A DNA stretch of 6,843 nucleotides, from positions 1 through 6,843 of the forward strand of contig MEZG01000006.1 of assembly GCA_001775965.1 (NCBI GenBank), written 5' to 3'. This stretch comes from Candidatus Bathyarchaeota archaeon RBG_13_60_20 (GTDB lineage: Archaea; Thermoproteota; Bathyarchaeia; TCS64). Below the pieces are notes generated by a model. The model saw only the letters and a list, made by a program, of their open reading frames with translations. It did not search any database and was not told where the DNA came from. Positions 4,364 to 6,843 of the stretch are shown piece after piece. How positions within the stretch are numbered: the stretch's first letter is position 1; each line of letters opens with the position of its first letter. A program made the translations under genes and the position numbers.

Positions 4364-5680
4364 ATGCGTGGGCCTAGGATGCTAGACATTAAACTCATCA
4401 GAGAGAAGCCCGATATTGTCCGGGAGAACATAGCGAGGAGACACGACCCCGAGAAGCTGGAGCTCCTAGACCGCGTCATAGAGACCGACTTGAAGTGGAG
4501 GGAGCTCACGCAGAGGGTCAACGAGCTACGCCGAAGGAGGAACGTCGTTTCGTCCGAGATCGGCAGGGCGATGAAGGCTGGTGGCGACGCCTCGAGTCTA
4601 CGGGCCGAGGCAGCCGAGATTCCCTCCAAGCTAAGCGAACTGGAATCCCTCATGAGTATCAACCAGGAGCAGCTCCGGGACGGCCTTATGCGGCTGCCCA
4701 ACATGCTCCACGACTCGGTGCCCTATGGCAGGGACGACCACGACAACGTCGTCGTGAAAACCTGGGGCAAGAAGCCAGAGTTCGGCTTCATTCCGAAGGG
4801 TCACGCTGAGCTGGCCTCCAGCCTGGGCGTAGCCGACTTTGAGCGGGGCGCCAAGGCGGCCGGCTCGGGCTTCTACTACCTGAGGAACGAGCTGGCGTTA
4901 ATGAACCACGCCATCCAGATGTACGCCGTAGACTTCCTGCTGAAGAGGGGGTACAGCCTCATCGAGCCCCCCTACATGATCAAGAGGTCCGCCTACGAGG
5001 GGGTCACAGACCTGGCAGACTTCGAGTCGGTTATGTACAAGGTGGACGGCGAGGACCTGTACCTGATAGCCACCTCGGAGCACGCCATGGGGACCATGCT
5101 GCAGGACGAGACCCTGCTGGCCGAGAGCCTGCCCATCAAGCTCGTCGGAGTGAGCCCCTGCTTCAGGAGGGAGATCGGGGCCCACGGCAAGTACACGAAG
5201 GGCCTGTTCAGGGTGCACCAGTTCCACAAGGTGGAGCAGTTCATCTTCTCGCTGCCGGAGCAGAGCTGGGGGCTTCACGAGGAGCTGCAGCGCAACTGCG
5301 AGCAGCTCTACGAGGGGCTGGGCCTCCACTACAGGGTGGTGAACGTGTGCACCGGCGACATAGGCAGCATCGCGGCTAAGAAGTACGACACGGAGGTCTG
5401 GATGGCCGACGGCGAGTTCAGGGAGATCGGGTCCAACAGCAACTGCACGGACTACCAGGCCAGGAGGCTCAACGTCAAGTACAGGCTCAAGGAGGGGGCC
5501 CCGCCTGAGGGCTTCGTCCACACCTTGAACAACACGGCTCTGGCGTCGAGCCGCACTATGATTGCCGTCTTGGAGCAGCACCAGCAGGAGGACGGGACGA
5601 TCAGTGTTCCCAAGGCGCTGCAGCCCTACATGGGTGGTGTGAAGGTCATCGACGGCAGCCTAAACAGGCTCGGCCTCTAA
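4364..5680 (+). CDS. serS: Seryl-tRNA synthetase (class II, common type)
   Basis: A complete 438-residue cytoplasmic enzyme that charges tRNA-Ser, and tRNA-Sec where present, with serine. The N-terminal tRNA-binding arm is a long charged coiled coil (about residues 10-115; MLDIKLIREKPDIVRENIAR begins it). The catalytic class II core follows: serine-site TSEHAMGTMLQDE (from residue 237), motif 2 CFRREIGAHGKYTKGLFRVH (around R268/R269), the tRNA/ATP region EIGSNSNCTDYQARR, and motif 3 ALASSRTMIAVLEQHQ with Arg near 397. It ends with the usual L-Q-P-Y-M-G-G. This is the widespread SerRS, not the rare methanogen type, which has a zinc-dependent active site and lacks this long arm. ATG 4364 is chosen for its box A distance; ATG 4379 (MLDIKL) fits family starts equally well. 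Its TAA is 7 bp from the stop of the convergent SerK-like gene. Confidence 0.97.
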   Translation: MRGPRMLDIKLIREKPDIVRENIARRHDPEKLELLDRVIETDLKWRELTQRVNELRRRRNVVSSEIGRAMKAGGDASSLRAEAAEIPSKLSELESLMSINQEQLRDGLMRLPNMLHDSVPYGRDDHDNVVVKTWGKKPEFGFIPKGHAELASSLGVADFERGAKAAGSGFYYLRNELALMNHAIQMYAVDFLLKRGYSLIEPPYMIKRSAYEGVTDLADFESVMYKVDGEDLYLIATSEHAMGTMLQDETLLAESLPIKLVGVSPCFRREIGAHGKYTKGLFRVHQFHKVEQFIFSLPEQSWGLHEELQRNCEQLYEGLGLHYRVVNVCTGDIGSIAAKKYDTEVWMADGEFREIGSNSNCTDYQARRLNVKYRLKEGAPPEGFVHTLNNTALASSRTMIAVLEQHQQEDGTISVPKALQPYMGGVKVIDGSLNRLGL

Positions 5681-5687
5681 TCCTGTT

Positions 5688-6533
5688 CTACTCAAAGATG
5701 TAGAGGGGCTCCTCGTACTTCCTGTCGATGACGGTGCCGGGTACCATCCGCCTTATCCTCCTCGACGAGAGGTACAGGCGCAGCTTCTCATTGAGCTCAG
5801 CCTCGTCCTTGTCGGTCACCAGCCACTCCAGGGGCACCTTGACCCCCATGGGGCGCGCGGGGATCACGTGCCTCGTGGTCTTCTGGGGGAACACCCTCCC
5901 GGCCATGGCGACGGCGACCACCTCCTCCTTCCGGAGGGTGGGCGTGGCGACGCAGGCCGAAACCTCGCCCCTGGCGGCCCTGTCCAGGGCGTCCCTCTCC
6001 GTGGCGAAGCCCATGCCGCGGCTCCCGAGCGCCTTATCCATCCTTCTGACAGTCGAGTACATGGTTTCTGCGTCTCCGCCGTCGCCTACCACCCGCGCTC
6101 TCCGCCCGGTGATGAGCGCCGCTGTGGCCCTCCTTTCCTCGATGAGCCCCAGAGCTTCCTCGACCCCCGTCTCACCCCAGGTGAAGCCAAGCTGACGCAG
6201 GGCCTTCTCCGCCTCGCCTTCCCTCAGGTCCCTGAAGGTCCTGTACCAGCACCGTAGCAGGATGTTGGGGTTCCGGTAGTCCACGAAGCAGACTGGGATG
6301 TGGCTCAGACTCAGGGCCCTAGAGGCGGCCACCCGGTGCATCCCGTCTAGGACCACCCGGGTATCCTTGTCCACGATTATGGGGTGCAGGAAGTAGCTGT
6401 CCTCGGGTATCTTGCGCACCAGCTCGTCCATGGCGTATGGGATTATCTCTTCGTGGATGTGCAGGGTGTCGATCCTGGCGAGTGCAAGCTCCAGCTTGAT
6501 GGCGGGGTGCTCGATGGTGAAGAGCTGGGACAT
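5688..6533 (-). CDS. SerK-like ParB/sulfiredoxin-fold protein (probable free L-serine kinase)
   Basis: A 281-residue protein of the ParB/Srx superfamily resembling archaeal ADP-dependent serine kinase (SerK) and bacterial SbnI, which phosphorylate free L-serine to O-phosphoserine for cysteine synthesis. Key blocks (numbered from ATG 6533): two adjacent Glu in LHIHEEIIP (28-29); PIIVDKDTRVVLDGMHRVAA (51-70); IPVCFVDYRN; Trp 96 in RCWYR; and VFPQKTTRHVIPARP (214-228), the Lys-Thr-Thr-Arg-His phosphate-binding signature of this family. D-G-M-H-R replaces the more usual D-G-H-H-R. The K-T-T-R-H block argues against chromosome-partitioning ParB. ATG 6533 is preferred because AGGTGA lies eight bases upstream; GTG 6545 would add four residues but is part of that site. 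It converges on serS. Serine-kinase activity is inferred. Confidence 0.8.
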   Translation of the reverse strand: MSQLFTIEHPAIKLELALARIDTLHIHEEIIPYAMDELVRKIPEDSYFLHPIIVDKDTRVVLDGMHRVAASRALSLSHIPVCFVDYRNPNILLRCWYRTFRDLREGEAEKALRQLGFTWGETGVEEALGLIEERRATAALITGRRARVVGDGGDAETMYSTVRRMDKALGSRGMGFATERDALDRAARGEVSACVATPTLRKEEVVAVAMAGRVFPQKTTRHVIPARPMGVKVPLEWLVTDKDEAELNEKLRLYLSSRRIRRMVPGTVIDRKYEEPLYIFE

Positions 6534-6541
6534 ACTGCCGC

Positions 6542-6547
6542 TCACCT
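6542..6547 (-). promoter_or_regulatory. Shine-Dalgarno site of the SerK-like gene
   Basis: AGGTGA on the minus strand, eight bases before ATG 6533, is an excellent match to the 16S anti-Shine-Dalgarno. It marks this gene as leadered, unlike its neighbours, and excludes the overlapping GTG 6545 as the main start. Confidence 0.6.
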
Positions 6548-6551
6548 GCTC

Positions 6552-6588
6552 CCACGCGCCTCGTGTTCACGGCGAGGGGGGCGCGTGG
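6552..6588 (-). promoter_or_regulatory. Leader hairpin just upstream of the SerK-like ribosome-binding site
   Basis: CCACGCGCC (6552-6560) pairs perfectly with GGCGCGTGG (6580-6588); TCG 6561-6563 pairs with CGA 6573-6575 after a four-G bulge (6576-6579), leaving a nine-base loop, 6564-6572. On the minus strand the hairpin ends four bases before AGGTGA, so it could control access to the ribosome-binding site. The structure is seen in the sequence; a regulatory role (protein-bound leader, riboswitch-like or stability element) is inferred. Confidence 0.5.
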
Positions 6589-6743
6589 CTGTCGCCTGGG
6601 CTGAATCGTGGTAAGCCTCGCGGAGGTAGGCGCGCCTGGATTCACTCCGAGCGGCAGCGCCTGCCCCGTGTCCTGAGCTCATCGGGTGCCTCAGAATACA
6701 TCGATGTGTTCCGTTTATGAATCTTGTTCACGGCGGGGGCGCG
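6561..6743. repeat. Imperfect direct repeat in the SerK-like leader region
   Basis: Copy one, 6561-6585, and copy two, 6722-6743, share TC-x-TGTTCACGGCG followed by a run of G and CGCG. They differ by one base near the start and by an A plus two G in the G run. Copy one forms the loop and 3' arm of the leader hairpin. The copies are 161 bp apart. They may be binding sites or a partial duplication. Confidence 0.5.
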
Positions 6744-6785
6744 CCGGAGCCTGAGCCACATAACGTCGGTCCAAGTTTTTTTCAT
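6642..6785 (-). CDS. Possible 47-aa small protein, unknown function
   Basis: An open frame from ATG 6785 to TGA 6642-6644 encodes 47 residues beginning MKKTWTDVMWLRLRRAPAVN and ending rich in Arg (GRRCRSE). The only support is position: a good box A (CATATAAG, minus strand, about 6811-6818) is centred about 29 bases upstream, fitting a leaderless start. The overlapping ATG 6792 gives a 25-residue alternative in another frame. No family is recognised and the basic composition could arise by chance in GC-rich DNA. If real, it would lead into the SerK-like gene 109 bp downstream. Confidence 0.25.
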   Translation of the reverse strand: MKKTWTDVMWLRLRRAPAVNKIHKRNTSMYSEAPDELRTRGRRCRSE

Positions 6786-6810
6786 GTGTCATTTCCGCCG
6801 CACCATTTCT

Positions 6811-6819
6811 CTTATATGC
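6811..6819. promoter_or_regulatory. Near-symmetric box A at the right edge
   Basis: CTTATATGC reads as a box A on both strands (GCATATAAG on the minus strand). On the plus strand it predicts a start near 6841, so a gene probably begins just beyond the window. On the minus strand it predicts a start near 6788, serving the SerK-like leader and the possible 47-aa ORF. A 10-bp palindrome, TGTACGTACA (6828-6837), lies between it and the predicted plus-strand start and could be an operator. Confidence 0.45.
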
Positions 6820-6843
6820 GGATTGACTGTACGTACAACTGAT

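Noticed and set aside
4898..5581. Long minus-strand frame opposite serS
   Set aside because: Shadow frame produced by GC-biased codons of serS; the translation is low-complexity and serS is unambiguous.
6776..6782. T7 run as a plus-strand terminator
   Set aside because: No plus-strand gene ends nearby; on the minus strand it is the A-run of the possible small ORF.

Overview
This 6.8 kb GC-rich window is archaeal chromosomal DNA. Evidence: a transcription factor S-type double zinc-ribbon protein, A/T-rich box A promoter elements about 25-28 nt upstream of start codons (leaderless mRNA geometry), few Shine-Dalgarno sites, heavy AGG (Arg) and ATA (Ile) codon use, and an archaeal SerK-type ParB-fold serine kinase homologue. 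From remembered resemblance of the MscS, SerK-like and small 60-aa proteins to Thermoproteota sequences, I infer a Nitrososphaeria/Aigarchaeota-like or related lineage. That placement is not proven by the sequence.

Layout. 1-207 (-): 5' part of a pyridoxamine 5'-phosphate oxidase-fold flavoprotein that runs off the left edge; a 9-bp inverted repeat overlaps its promoter. 282-512 (+): small two-helix membrane protein. 551-988 (+): OsmC-family thiol peroxidase. 985-1302 (-): TFS/RPB9-like zinc-ribbon protein with an altered catalytic loop. 1303-1607: a 305-nt gap rich in nested inverted repeats, best read as a candidate structured RNA with its own box A. 1608-2419 (+): MscS channel gene with a missing ATG, a one-base frameshift and an in-frame TAG, so probably a pseudogene. 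2428-2853 and 2888-3574 (-): a two-CBS-domain protein and a ComB-like 2-phosphosulfolactate phosphatase, likely one operon with comB first. 3688-3870 (-): 60-aa small protein. 3992-4303 (+): ArsR-like winged-helix regulator. 4364-5680 (+): seryl-tRNA synthetase. 5688-6533 (-): SerK-like ParB/sulfiredoxin-fold protein behind a leader with a strong hairpin. 6546-6843: repeats, a possible 47-aa leaderless ORF and a near-symmetric box A that could serve both strands.

The genes are mostly single units in alternating orientation. Three convergent pairs are packed almost without space: osmC/TFS stops overlap, MscS/CBS are 8 bp apart and serS/serK-like are 7 bp apart. Functionally the set is housekeeping (serS, TFS), redox/thiol stress (OsmC, PNPOx-like), osmotic response (MscS remnant) and small-molecule metabolism (ComB-like, SerK-like). 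No mobile element, CRISPR array, tRNA or rRNA was found. The points most worth following are the structured intergenic RNA candidate, the TFS variant without the usual Asp-Glu pair, and the three-lesion MscS gene.
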